5,512 bases of DNA, from assembly GCA_937976315.1 (NCBI GenBank), contig CALJRR010000068.1, forward strand, positions 1 through 5,512. The letters run 5' to 3'. Positions 1 to 5,512 of this stretch are shown here, in pieces. The notes beneath the pieces were generated by a model. The model made no database searches, was not told the origin of the DNA, and saw only the letters and a program-made list of their open reading frames with translations. The stretch is from an uncultured Candidatus Saccharibacteria bacterium (GTDB taxonomy: Bacteria > Patescibacteriota > Saccharimonadia > Saccharimonadales > Saccharimonadaceae). Made by a program: the position numbers and the translations under genes. The stretch's first letter is position 1. Each line of letters starts with the position of its first letter.

Positions 1-2
1 TG

Positions 3-59
3 CACACCACGACAACCGACGAAGTCCGCCTAGCTATTGCAAATATCCGTGATTTGTGA
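3..59 (+). CDS. C-terminal tail of an upstream gene, possibly a NifS-like class V aminotransferase (partial)
   Basis: The frame beginning at base 3 is open from the left edge to a TGA at 57-59 and encodes an 18-residue tail, HTTTTDEVRLAIANIRDL. The other two plus-strand frames close earlier and look less protein-like. A Thr-rich turn followed by a DEVxxAIxxI helix resembles the end of NifS/IscS-type cysteine desulfurases and related class V aminotransferases, whose proteins often finish with a 'tTxeEVdxxi' helix. This rests on 18 residues, so the family call is a guess; that a coding region ends here is better supported. The stop codon overlaps the extended -10 element of the next gene, so the two genes abut closely on the same strand. 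Confidence 0.4.
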   Translation, partial: HTTTTDEVRLAIANIRDL

Positions 60-65
60 TATAAA
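37..65 (+). promoter_or_regulatory. Sigma-70-type promoter with extended -10, for the gene at 73
   Basis: TTGCAA at 37-42 (four of six matches to TTGACA) is separated by exactly 17 bases from TATAAA at 60-65 (five of six matches to TATAAT). The -10 is preceded by TG plus one base at 57-59, the extended -10 arrangement. Initiation about seven bases after the -10 would fall near 71-73, essentially on the ATG at 73. No Shine-Dalgarno-like sequence lies between the -10 and that ATG, which agrees with a leaderless transcript. Confidence 0.6.
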
Positions 66-72
66 ATAGTTT

Positions 73-948
73 ATGCGTCAGCTCGAAGGATATTTATCTA
101 TAACACCAACCGCTATTGATGATACGATCGATTTACGAAAACAAGTAGATCAACTGTATCCAGGAGATATTGCATTATTTGGCACCGACCGGTTAGGTGT
201 GCCATTAGATTATCTTTATATAGGGTTAGATCATCGCGACGATTACTCAGAAGGTCGCCGCAATAGCATCAATGAAGTTGGGTTTTATGATGCAACATCA
301 TACTGCTCGGGCGTACCTCTCGCAACCCAACCTTGGGCAATCAAGCCATATCTTACACCGCGCGCAGCATTGAAAGATATTGATACAATGCGAGATATCA
401 ATAGCCTAGAGCACCCTCAAGCAATTCGCACCTTCGAGCCGAAAGGCGTTATCCGCCTCGAGAATGGAGAAGTGGCAGTGATTACCGATTTTATACAAGG
501 CGTGCGGAGCTGCGACAGCCTAGTCGACGAATACCGCGAGACTATGCTACCCGAAGAAAAAGCACGGCTTATCGCCCGTACTGCATTCGCCACTATGCAT
601 TATTTTCACAGCCTAGAAAAACCGTATACAATGAATGACGCGCAAATAAAAAACTTTGCATTTACTATCAACACTGAACCGTGGTGCATTGATACTGAAA
701 CATTTCAGCAAACCAATAAAGACTCGGCAAAAATCACCAGGTTCGTGCGAGACGTTGGAAGTTGCGCCTATTCAATGAGCGGTCAATACAATTACGACGG
801 TCAGCGGATGTTAGACCCAGAACTTATTATCGAGCATTTTATTAAGCCATACGAAGAGGATATTCCTAATCTATATTCCTATGACACTGTCGATATTGCG
901 CAAGTGTCAATCGAGGATCTCAAGCAAGACATAGCACGAGGAGCCTAA
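73..948 (+). CDS. Divergent kinase-fold protein (APH/protein-kinase-like), substrate unknown
   Basis: This 291-residue protein has no signal peptide or membrane segment and is probably cytosolic. I do not recognise a named family, but the layout resembles a small-molecule or protein kinase. A strand carries AIKPY (K91, candidate ATP-binding Lys). VITDFIQG (137-143) looks like the hinge strand. A helix at about 162-180 ends in MHYFHS. The loop MNDAQIKN follows (D189 and N194, the Asp-x4-Asn spacing of HRDxxxxN), and then CIDTETF (D207, E209) sits where DFG/DFE is expected. The usual His of the catalytic loop is replaced by Met187, but the Asp and Asn remain, so activity is plausible. Residues 1-85 would include a degenerate nucleotide-binding loop; nothing like a clean glycine-rich loop is seen. 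The ATG at 73 is chosen because it is the first in frame and lies just after a good promoter; there is no ribosome binding site, so it is probably leaderless. Two tandem TAA stops (946-951) end it. Phosphorylation by this protein is inferred, and its substrate cannot be guessed. Confidence 0.6.
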   Translation: MRQLEGYLSITPTAIDDTIDLRKQVDQLYPGDIALFGTDRLGVPLDYLYIGLDHRDDYSEGRRNSINEVGFYDATSYCSGVPLATQPWAIKPYLTPRAALKDIDTMRDINSLEHPQAIRTFEPKGVIRLENGEVAVITDFIQGVRSCDSLVDEYRETMLPEEKARLIARTAFATMHYFHSLEKPYTMNDAQIKNFAFTINTEPWCIDTETFQQTNKDSAKITRFVRDVGSCAYSMSGQYNYDGQRMLDPELIIEHFIKPYEEDIPNLYSYDTVDIAQVSIEDLKQDIARGA

Positions 949-971
949 TAATCAGACTCCTTCGTAGCATT
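931..971. terminator. Imperfect hairpin at the convergent gene junction (weak bidirectional terminator candidate)
   Basis: CGAGGAG at 937-943 can pair with CTCCTTCG at 957-964 with one bulged base. The stem may extend outward through A936/T965 and GC 934-935/GC 967-968 past another bulge. The loop is about 13 bases and contains the tandem TAA stops of the kinase-like gene. It lies where transcripts from both sides converge, so it could help end both. There is no run of T on either side, so a classical intrinsic terminator is not shown. The whole intergenic gap, 949-983, is only 35 bases. Confidence 0.25.
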
Positions 972-983
972 GCCGATATATAA

Positions 984-1409
984 TTAGCGTCGTCGCTTAC
1001 GTCTATGAAGATCAGCAACCTTCAAGCGAACCATATGACGATCGATAAGCTGCTTGGCTTTCTCGCGCTCAACTTGATCGCCAGCCTCATCACGCGCCTT
1101 AATAGCACGCTCCAGAGCCTTCTGAGTTTCCGCCTCGATGATGTCGTCACCGTGATCAGCTTCATCAACCAGAATCTGCACCGACGAATAGTCAATTTTT
1201 ACCACGCCACCAGAGATTGCAAAATATTCCAACTGATTATCAGAGTCCTCTTTATGTCGACGCACGGTAATCACGCCGTCCCGTGCAATCGTCACTAGCG
1301 GCTCGTGGCTTGGGAAAACGGAAATCTCTCCGTCAGTGGTCGGAATTGACACCGAATAAACTTCTTCGTCAACCTTCGTACCGACAAGTGTGACTAATGA
1401 CAATTTCAT
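984..1409 (-). CDS. atpC: F-type ATP synthase epsilon subunit
   Basis: The 141-residue epsilon subunit of the F1 central stalk binds gamma and the c-ring and can inhibit ATP hydrolysis through its C-terminal helices. An N-terminal beta-sandwich spans about 1-85, with the family-typical DGEISVFPSHEPLVT (27-40) and FAISGGVVKID (63-73). A two-helix hairpin follows at about 90-133, containing RLKVADL. The protein ends in a strongly basic RRKRRR, an unusually charged tail. The length is normal for the family (about 130-140). The ATG at 1409 lies two bases after the atpD TAG. Only a weak GAAAG (1420-1424) is available as a ribosome binding site, so translation is probably coupled to atpD. It is the last gene of the operon and converges on the kinase-like gene. 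The full C-terminal hairpin means the inhibitory conformation is structurally possible, but this cannot be shown from sequence. Confidence 0.95.
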   Translation of the reverse strand: MKLSLVTLVGTKVDEEVYSVSIPTTDGEISVFPSHEPLVTIARDGVITVRRHKEDSDNQLEYFAISGGVVKIDYSSVQILVDEADHGDDIIEAETQKALERAIKARDEAGDQVEREKAKQLIDRHMVRLKVADLHRRKRRR

Positions 1410-1411
1410 GA

Positions 1412-2845
1412 CTATTTAGCTTTCTTTTCAGAATGTTTTTTAGCCTCGGCAGATTCAGCTTCAGCGTCGCGAGCGACTTGATCAGCTAGTGTACCCTGGA
1501 CCATATAGAACCAGTTTTCAGGTTTATCATCGTATTTTCCAGCCAAAATGTCGGAAGCGTCGCGAATGGTATCTTCCAATTTAACGTAAACACCTGGATT
1601 TCCGGTAAACTTCTCAGCCACGTGGAATGGCTGTGCCAAGAATCGCTGAATACGACGAGCGCGAGCAACAATCTGCTTCTGATCGTCCGATAATTCTTCC
1701 ATACCCAAAATAGCGATGATATCCTGAAGCTCTTTGTATTGCTGCAAAATTCGCTGAACCTCACGCGCCACGCGGTAATGCTCTTCGCCGACAATTTCTG
1801 GATCAAGCGAGTTTGAACTCGAGTCCAAAACGTCAACCGCTGGATAAATACCGATTTCCGTCAATGCACGGTTCATCACAATTGTAGCGTCAAGGTGAGC
1901 AAAGGTCGTGGCAGGAGCTGGGTCGGTCAAGTCGTCAGCTGGCACATAGACAGCCTGAACAGAGGTAATCGAGCCTTTCTTCGTTGAGGTAATTCGCTCT
2001 TGCAAAGCACCCATTTCTTGCTGGAGGTTTGGCTGATAACCAACCGCACTTGGCAAACGACCAAGCAAAGCCGACACCTCAGCACCAGCCTGAGTATAAC
2101 GATAAATATTGTCGATAAATAGCAAGACATCTTTACCTTCGTCACGGAAAGCCTCGGCCATCGCCAGACCCGACAATGCTACGCGCAAACGTGCTCCAGG
2201 TGGCTCGTTCATTTGCCCAAAGACTAGCGAAGTCTTGTCCAAAACGCCAGCTTCTTCCATTTCATAGTAAAGGTCGTTACCTTCACGAGTTCGCTCACCA
2301 ACACCAGCGAAAACAGAGTTTCCAGAGTGGAACTTAGCGATATTGTTGATCAACTCAGTAATAAGAACCGTTTTACCAACACCAGCACCGGCAAATAGAC
2401 CAGCCTTTCCACCCTTAGCAAGTGGCGCAATCAAGTCGACGACCTTAATGCCAGTTTCCAAGATTTCAGTCTTATTTGACTGCTCAGAAAGCGCTGGGGC
2501 AGGGCGGTGAATTGGCGCAGTTTTTCCCTTTGGTTGCGGCTTTTCGTCAATCGCTTCACCAACGACATTGAACATTCGTCCTTGAGTTTCCGCGCCGACT
2601 GGAACGGAAATTGGAGCGCCAGTCGCAACAACTTCTGCACCACGACTCAATCCATCTGTCGACGACAGGGCAATTGCTCGAACAGTGTGCTCGTCCAAGT
2701 GCTGAGCCACCTCCAGCACCAAATTCTCATTGCCGTTTTTGACATGCAACGCGTCGTAAATCGCTGGAAGTTCAACGTCTCGCGGAAATTCCACGTCAAC
2801 AACCACGCCAACGATTTGAATAATTTTACCTAAATCTTTTGCCAT
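1412..2845 (-). CDS. atpD: F-type ATP synthase beta subunit (catalytic)
   Basis: The 477-residue beta subunit carries the catalytic sites that make ATP from ADP and phosphate in the alpha3beta3 hexamer. Visible in order: the N-terminal barrel (about 1-80), Walker A AGAGVGKT (152-159, K158 and T159), GERTREGNDLY (183-193, catalytic E184 and R185), Walker B LLFID (241-245), LGRLPSAVGYQP, YPAVDVLDSSS (334-344, with adenine-contacting Y334) and the DELSEED-loop equivalent EELSDDQ (383-389). Oddities: the first P-loop Gly is Ala, DNIFRFTQAGSEV reads DNIYRYTQAGAEV, and the C terminus carries about 15 extra charged Ala/Glu/Lys residues. The start is set at 2845 because AAGGAG (2852-2857) stands six bases before it. 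An in-frame ATG at 2863 would add MIKEKK but would place that ribosome binding site inside the gene. The gene ends in TAG and is followed after two bases by atpC. Confidence 0.97.
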   Translation of the reverse strand: MAKDLGKIIQIVGVVVDVEFPRDVELPAIYDALHVKNGNENLVLEVAQHLDEHTVRAIALSSTDGLSRGAEVVATGAPISVPVGAETQGRMFNVVGEAIDEKPQPKGKTAPIHRPAPALSEQSNKTEILETGIKVVDLIAPLAKGGKAGLFAGAGVGKTVLITELINNIAKFHSGNSVFAGVGERTREGNDLYYEMEEAGVLDKTSLVFGQMNEPPGARLRVALSGLAMAEAFRDEGKDVLLFIDNIYRYTQAGAEVSALLGRLPSAVGYQPNLQQEMGALQERITSTKKGSITSVQAVYVPADDLTDPAPATTFAHLDATIVMNRALTEIGIYPAVDVLDSSSNSLDPEIVGEEHYRVAREVQRILQQYKELQDIIAILGMEELSDDQKQIVARARRIQRFLAQPFHVAEKFTGNPGVYVKLEDTIRDASDILAGKYDDKPENWFYMVQGTLADQVARDAEAESAEAKKHSEKKAK

Positions 2846-2851
2846 CTTTTT

Positions 2852-2857
2852 CTCCTT
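2852..2857 (-). promoter_or_regulatory. Ribosome binding site that fixes the atpD start
   Basis: On the minus strand AAGGAG is followed by six bases (AAAAAG) and then the ATG at 2845. The alternative ATG at 2863 overlaps the atpG stop codon (ATGA) but lies upstream of this site and has no comparable site of its own. The site therefore argues for the shorter AtpD of 477 residues beginning MAKDLGKI, which also matches the usual N-terminal start of beta subunits. Confidence 0.8.
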
Positions 2858-2859
2858 TA

Positions 2860-3741
2860 TCATTGTTCCATCGCCTCCACGCCACCAGAAATTTCAGCAA
2901 GCTCTTGAGTAATCGCTCCTTGACGAGCTTTATTCATAGCTAGCGTCAAATCGTCAACCAAATCGCTGGCATTATCCGTAGCATTCTTCATCGCCATCAT
3001 ACGCATAGAATGTTCACTGGCGCGAGCATCAAGCAACGCCTGCAACAATCGCGCGCCAACCAAACGATACGCCACCGCATCCAAAACTTCCGGAATACTC
3101 GGCTCATATTTGGCATCAGAAATCGTGTTAGAAACTTCACTCGGATCAACCAAGATTTTCGTTCCTGCTGGCAATAATCTGTCCAATTCCGCAGTCTGAA
3201 CCATGCTATTGACAAAACGCGTATAAACAAGCGTAACAGCGTCAACTTCGCCATTTTCAAACATATTTACTGCCGTATTCAAAATCGTATGGAACGTCAA
3301 TCCAGACGGCTGATCTGGCAAATCTTCATACGTACCGATGATTTTCGTATCTTTAAGGCGCGTTGCGAATTGCGAAGCTCGCCGACCAATCGTCAAAGTC
3401 AAGTTCTCAATTCCGCGCTCGTCATCACGCTTTAATAGTTCCAAATACTTCTTCAAAACGTTGGTGTTATATGCGCCAGCCAGACCCTTGTCACTGGCCA
3501 CCACGATAATCAATCGCTTATTTATCTTTCGCCTGGCGAACAGCGGATGATTGTCAGTTGCGCCTTGGCTCGCCAAATAAGACAGCAATTCTTCCGCCGC
3601 CATCGTGTACGGCGCAGAAGCTTTGTCCGCCTCTTGAGCGCGACGCATTTTACTAGCCGCCACCAATTGCATAGCCTTGGTGATCTGCTTAGTCGAGTCC
3701 ACCGAACGAATGCGATTTTTCAGCGCGCGAGTGCTCGGCAT
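2860..3741 (-). CDS. atpG: F-type ATP synthase gamma subunit (rotor shaft)
   Basis: The 293-residue gamma subunit forms the rotating shaft inside alpha3beta3 and couples proton or sodium flow in Fo to catalysis. The N-terminal helix (about 1-58) carries the family-typical KNRIRSVDSTKQITKAM and LVAASKMRRAQ. The central Rossmann-like domain contains SDKGLAGAYN (83-92), corresponding to SDRGLCGGxN. The C-terminal helix (about 215-288) contains ASEHSMRMMAMKNATDNA and ends ITQELAEISGG (277-287), close to the gamma signature, with Val where Ala usually follows the last Gly. The length is normal. The start at 3741 is supported by GAGGAG six bases upstream. Its TGA stop (2862-2860) overlaps an ATG that is not used as the atpD start by my reading, and a TAA follows directly, giving tandem stops. 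It lies three bases after atpA. Confidence 0.97.
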   Translation of the reverse strand: MPSTRALKNRIRSVDSTKQITKAMQLVAASKMRRAQEADKASAPYTMAAEELLSYLASQGATDNHPLFARRKINKRLIIVVASDKGLAGAYNTNVLKKYLELLKRDDERGIENLTLTIGRRASQFATRLKDTKIIGTYEDLPDQPSGLTFHTILNTAVNMFENGEVDAVTLVYTRFVNSMVQTAELDRLLPAGTKILVDPSEVSNTISDAKYEPSIPEVLDAVAYRLVGARLLQALLDARASEHSMRMMAMKNATDNASDLVDDLTLAMNKARQGAITQELAEISGGVEAMEQ

Positions 3742-3744
3742 GAA

Positions 3745-5271
3745 TTACTCCTCAAATCCTTTCGCTATTTCTTTCGTAGCTTCGTCAATCAGCTTCAATT
3801 GCTCATCCGAAGGTTTATCGCCCTTGTTTAACTCACGCATAGCATCTTTAGAATTTTTCCAGAGATAGGTCAATAGGGCAGACTGCGCATCCTTAATCTT
3901 AGAAACTGGAACATCGTCAAACATGCCGCCAGTTACCGCGTGAATGCTGACAAATTGCTCCCAGACGCTCATCGGTTGATATTGTGGCTGCTTCAGAAGT
4001 TCAGTGAGTCGCTGACCGCGGTCAATTTGAGCCTTTGTTGCGTCGTCAAGATCTGAGCCAAATTGAGCAAATGACGCCAATTCCCGGAACTGAGAAAGAC
4101 CAAGTTTCAAGTTTCCGCCGACAGATTTAACGGCTTTCGTCTGAGCTGCGCCACCAACACGAGAAACTGATAGACCGGCTGAGATGGCTGGGCGAATGCC
4201 TTGATAGAACAAGTCGGTTTCCAGGAAAATCTGACCGTCGGTAATAGAAATCACGTTGGTTGGAATATAAGCGGAAATGTCGCCAGCCTGAGTTTCAATA
4301 ATTGGCAGAGCCGTCAAGCTTCCCGCGCCAAGTTCATCTGACAATTTAGCCGAGCGTTCCAACAAGCGTGAGTGCAAATAGAAGACGTCACCTGGGTAAG
4401 CTTCACGTCCTGGTGGACGGCGCAACAATAGCGACATCTGTCGATAAGCCACCGCGTGCTTTGTCAAATCGTCATAAATCATCAATGCGTGACCGCCGTT
4501 ATCGCGGAAATATTCACCCATGGCTGTACCAGCGTAAGGCGCCAAGTAAAGCAGGGAGGCCGCGTCGGACGGGCTGGTTGCGACGATAATCGTCTGATCC
4601 ATCACGCCTTCTTCTTTCAATCGGTCGACCAATCGAGCGATCTTCGACAATTTCTGACCAATCGCCACATAAACGTTTACCACGCCAGTTTTTTGACGAG
4701 CCTGGTTGATCATAGTATCAATAGCAATTGCCGTCTTACCAGTTTGACGGTCACCAATGATAAGCTCACGCTGACCACGACCGATTGGAAACATCGCGTC
4801 AATCGACATAATACCGGTCATCAGAGGCTCGTGAACTGACTTACGACCCATCACGCCAATGGCAGGACGCTCAATTAAACCACGTTTCTTCGTCTTAATC
4901 GCTGGACCGTCGTCAAGAGGTCGACCTAGCGGGTCAACCACTCGACCTAATAATTCTTCGCCGACAGGAACGTCTAGCACCGAACCCTTACGGCGAACGC
5001 TGGCGCCAGCCTTGACCTTATCTTCACCGCCAAGAATCACCGCGCCAATCTCATCTTCCATCAAGTTCAAGGCAAATGCTTCAACCGTGCCGCCATCAGT
5101 TTCAATTTCTAGCACTTCACTATAGCCAGCACTACTTAAGCCGTGCACCCAAGCCACGCCGTCACCAACGCGAATAACCACGCCAGCATCTTCCAAACCT
5201 TCCGTCGCCTCCAGCTGCGCGATTTTTTCCCGCAGGCTTTTGGCTAATTCTGTCACATCAATCTTGCTCAT
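3745..5271 (-). CDS. atpA: F-type ATP synthase alpha subunit
   Basis: The 508-residue alpha subunit holds the non-catalytic nucleotide sites of F1 and lends an arginine finger to beta. The N terminus (about 1-25), which in the family binds delta, is followed by a beta-barrel (about 28-95). The nucleotide domain then has Walker A GDRQTGKT (173-180, K179 and T180), YVAIGQK (201-207, Gln206 where beta has its catalytic Glu), Walker B ALMIYDDL (262-269), GREAYPGDVFYLHSRLLERS (288-307) and PAISAGLSVSRVGG (361-374) with arginine finger R371. The Ser at 364 sits where the alpha/beta family signature normally has Asp, Asn or His. A helical C-terminal domain follows (FAQFGSDLDDAT, 401-412). Length and motif order are normal and nothing suggests inactivity. 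The ATG at 5271 is supported by GGAGG four bases upstream. atpH ends eight bases before it and atpG begins three bases after it. Confidence 0.98.
   Translation of the reverse strand: MSKIDVTELAKSLREKIAQLEATEGLEDAGVVIRVGDGVAWVHGLSSAGYSEVLEIETDGGTVEAFALNLMEDEIGAVILGGEDKVKAGASVRRKGSVLDVPVGEELLGRVVDPLGRPLDDGPAIKTKKRGLIERPAIGVMGRKSVHEPLMTGIMSIDAMFPIGRGQRELIIGDRQTGKTAIAIDTMINQARQKTGVVNVYVAIGQKLSKIARLVDRLKEEGVMDQTIIVATSPSDAASLLYLAPYAGTAMGEYFRDNGGHALMIYDDLTKHAVAYRQMSLLLRRPPGREAYPGDVFYLHSRLLERSAKLSDELGAGSLTALPIIETQAGDISAYIPTNVISITDGQIFLETDLFYQGIRPAISAGLSVSRVGGAAQTKAVKSVGGNLKLGLSQFRELASFAQFGSDLDDATKAQIDRGQRLTELLKQPQYQPMSVWEQFVSIHAVTGGMFDDVPVSKIKDAQSALLTYLWKNSKDAMRELNKGDKPSDEQLKLIDEATKEIAKGFEE
3748..3753 (-). 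promoter_or_regulatory. Ribosome binding site of atpG, formed by the last two sense codons of atpA
   Basis: The sequence GAGGAG on the minus strand is both the final Glu-Glu codon pair of atpA and a Shine-Dalgarno site six bases before the atpG ATG at 3741. The atpA stop TAA (3747-3745) lies between the site and the start. This places termination of alpha and initiation of gamma within one ribosome footprint and suggests coupled translation. Confidence 0.75.
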
Positions 5272-5275
5272 TTTT

Positions 5276-5280
5276 CCTCC
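5276..5280 (-). promoter_or_regulatory. Ribosome binding site of atpA
   Basis: GGAGG on the minus strand is followed by AAAA and the atpA ATG at 5271. The spacer of four bases is a little short but usable. The first G of the site is the last base of the atpH TAG stop (5282-5280), so termination of delta and initiation of alpha are adjacent. Confidence 0.75.
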
Positions 5281-5512
5281 TAGATTTTCTTCGCCCGCAA
5301 GTCGTTTAATTTCTTTGAAACCGTTGCGTCCAGTGTTGCGGTCGGCGTTTGTAGCTTAAATCCACCAATTAACGTCGGGTCAATTGATTCTCTTAGCGAC
5401 ACTTTTGGCTTGCTATTTTTATCGCTCGCCGCAGTCGCCAGAAATTGCTCTATTTTACGCCTTGTGCTGTCATCAAGCGCTCTCGCACTCTCGACCGACG
5501 CTACAATTTCAC
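5280..5512 (-). CDS. atpH: F-type ATP synthase delta subunit, C-terminal part (cut by window edge)
   Basis: About 76 codons are readable from the right edge to the TAG at 5282-5280; the start is outside the window. The delta subunit joins the alpha3beta3 head to the peripheral stalk (b subunits) so the head does not turn with the rotor. The most telling stretch is IDPTLIGGFKLQ, which matches the conserved 'DPxLiGGfxv' core of the delta C-terminal domain. It is followed by a terminal helix containing LDATVSKKLNDLRAKKI. Upstream, VESARALDDSTRRKIEQFL fits the helix before that domain. The position directly before atpA is the standard one for atpH. A fusion to a b-type stalk subunit, known in some bacteria, cannot be excluded because the N terminus is missing. 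The coding sequence is intact as far as it can be seen. Confidence 0.93.
   Translation of the reverse strand, partial: EIVASVESARALDDSTRRKIEQFLATAASDKNSKPKVSLRESIDPTLIGGFKLQTPTATLDATVSKKLNDLRAKKI

Noticed and set aside
949..983. Search for a small RNA or small gene between the convergent stops
   Set aside because: The gap is only 35 bases and holds no start codon with a ribosome binding site and no promoter-like pair of boxes.
1005..1298. Plus-strand open frame of 97 codons opposite atpC
   Set aside because: It lies entirely antisense to a clear epsilon gene, has no ribosome binding site or family-like motifs, and its composition is that of a reversed coding strand.
2507..2833. Plus-strand open frame of 108 codons opposite atpD
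   Set aside because: It is antisense to the N-terminal third of a strongly conserved catalytic subunit, and the translated product shows no recognisable domain.
1412..2845. Idea that AtpD is a degenerate, non-catalytic beta paralogue because of the unusual P-loop and Walker B flank
   Set aside because: The catalytic Lys158, Thr159, Glu184, Arg185 and Asp245 are all present, and the gene sits in a complete F1 gene order.
4456..4839. Plus-strand open frame of 127 codons opposite atpA
   Set aside because: It is a shadow of the conserved alpha nucleotide-binding domain; it has no promoter or ribosome binding site, and the product looks random.
1..5512. Possible alternative genetic code with UGA read as glycine, as in some Patescibacteria
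   Set aside because: No in-frame TGA occurs inside any of the genes despite many glycines, and TGA ends atpG at its expected length. The atpG TGA is directly followed by TAA, so that stop alone is not decisive, but the absence of internal TGA is.

Overview
The window is dominated by the 3' part of a bacterial F-type ATP synthase operon on the minus strand. Read 5'->3' on that strand it runs atpH (C-terminal part only, cut by the right edge), atpA, atpG, atpD and atpC, encoding F1 subunits delta, alpha, gamma, beta and epsilon. This is the standard bacterial F1 gene order. The genes are almost contiguous: atpH and atpA are 8 bases apart, atpA and atpG 3, atpG and atpD 14 (using the corrected atpD start), and atpD and atpC 2. 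Ribosome binding sites sit in or beside the end of the preceding gene, which suggests one polycistronic mRNA with coupled translation. The operon promoter, the Fo genes (a, c, b) and the start of atpH lie outside the window.

The left end (about 1-950) reads the other way. Bases 3-59 look like the last codons of an upstream plus-strand gene, possibly a NifS-like class V aminotransferase. A convincing promoter (TTGCAA, 17-base spacer, TATAAA preceded by TG) follows, partly overlapping that stop codon. Its predicted transcription start falls essentially on the ATG at 73, so the next gene is probably leaderless. That gene (73-948) encodes a 291-residue protein which I read as a divergent protein-kinase/aminoglycoside-phosphotransferase-like fold. 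The evidence is a candidate ATP lysine, a hinge-like strand, a catalytic loop with spacing Asp-x4-Asn, and a DFG/DFE-like Asp-x-Glu. It converges on atpC with only 35 bases between the stops, and an imperfect hairpin spans that junction.

Organism: a bacterium with moderate GC content and the standard code. TGA acts as a stop, and no in-frame TGA occurs inside any of the genes. The divergent but intact F1 sequences, including a beta subunit with Tyr replacements after Walker B, together with the compact layout, suggest a Patescibacteria/CPR lineage such as Saccharibacteria (TM7). This is an impression from sequence character and was not tested phylogenetically.

The five F1 proteins work together: alpha3beta3 forms the catalytic hexamer, gamma is the rotor shaft, epsilon sits at its foot and regulates, and delta ties the hexamer to the peripheral stalk. 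No mobile element, CRISPR array, tRNA or rRNA is visible. The window is mostly ordinary core metabolism. The less ordinary part is the kinase-like gene and its leaderless promoter.
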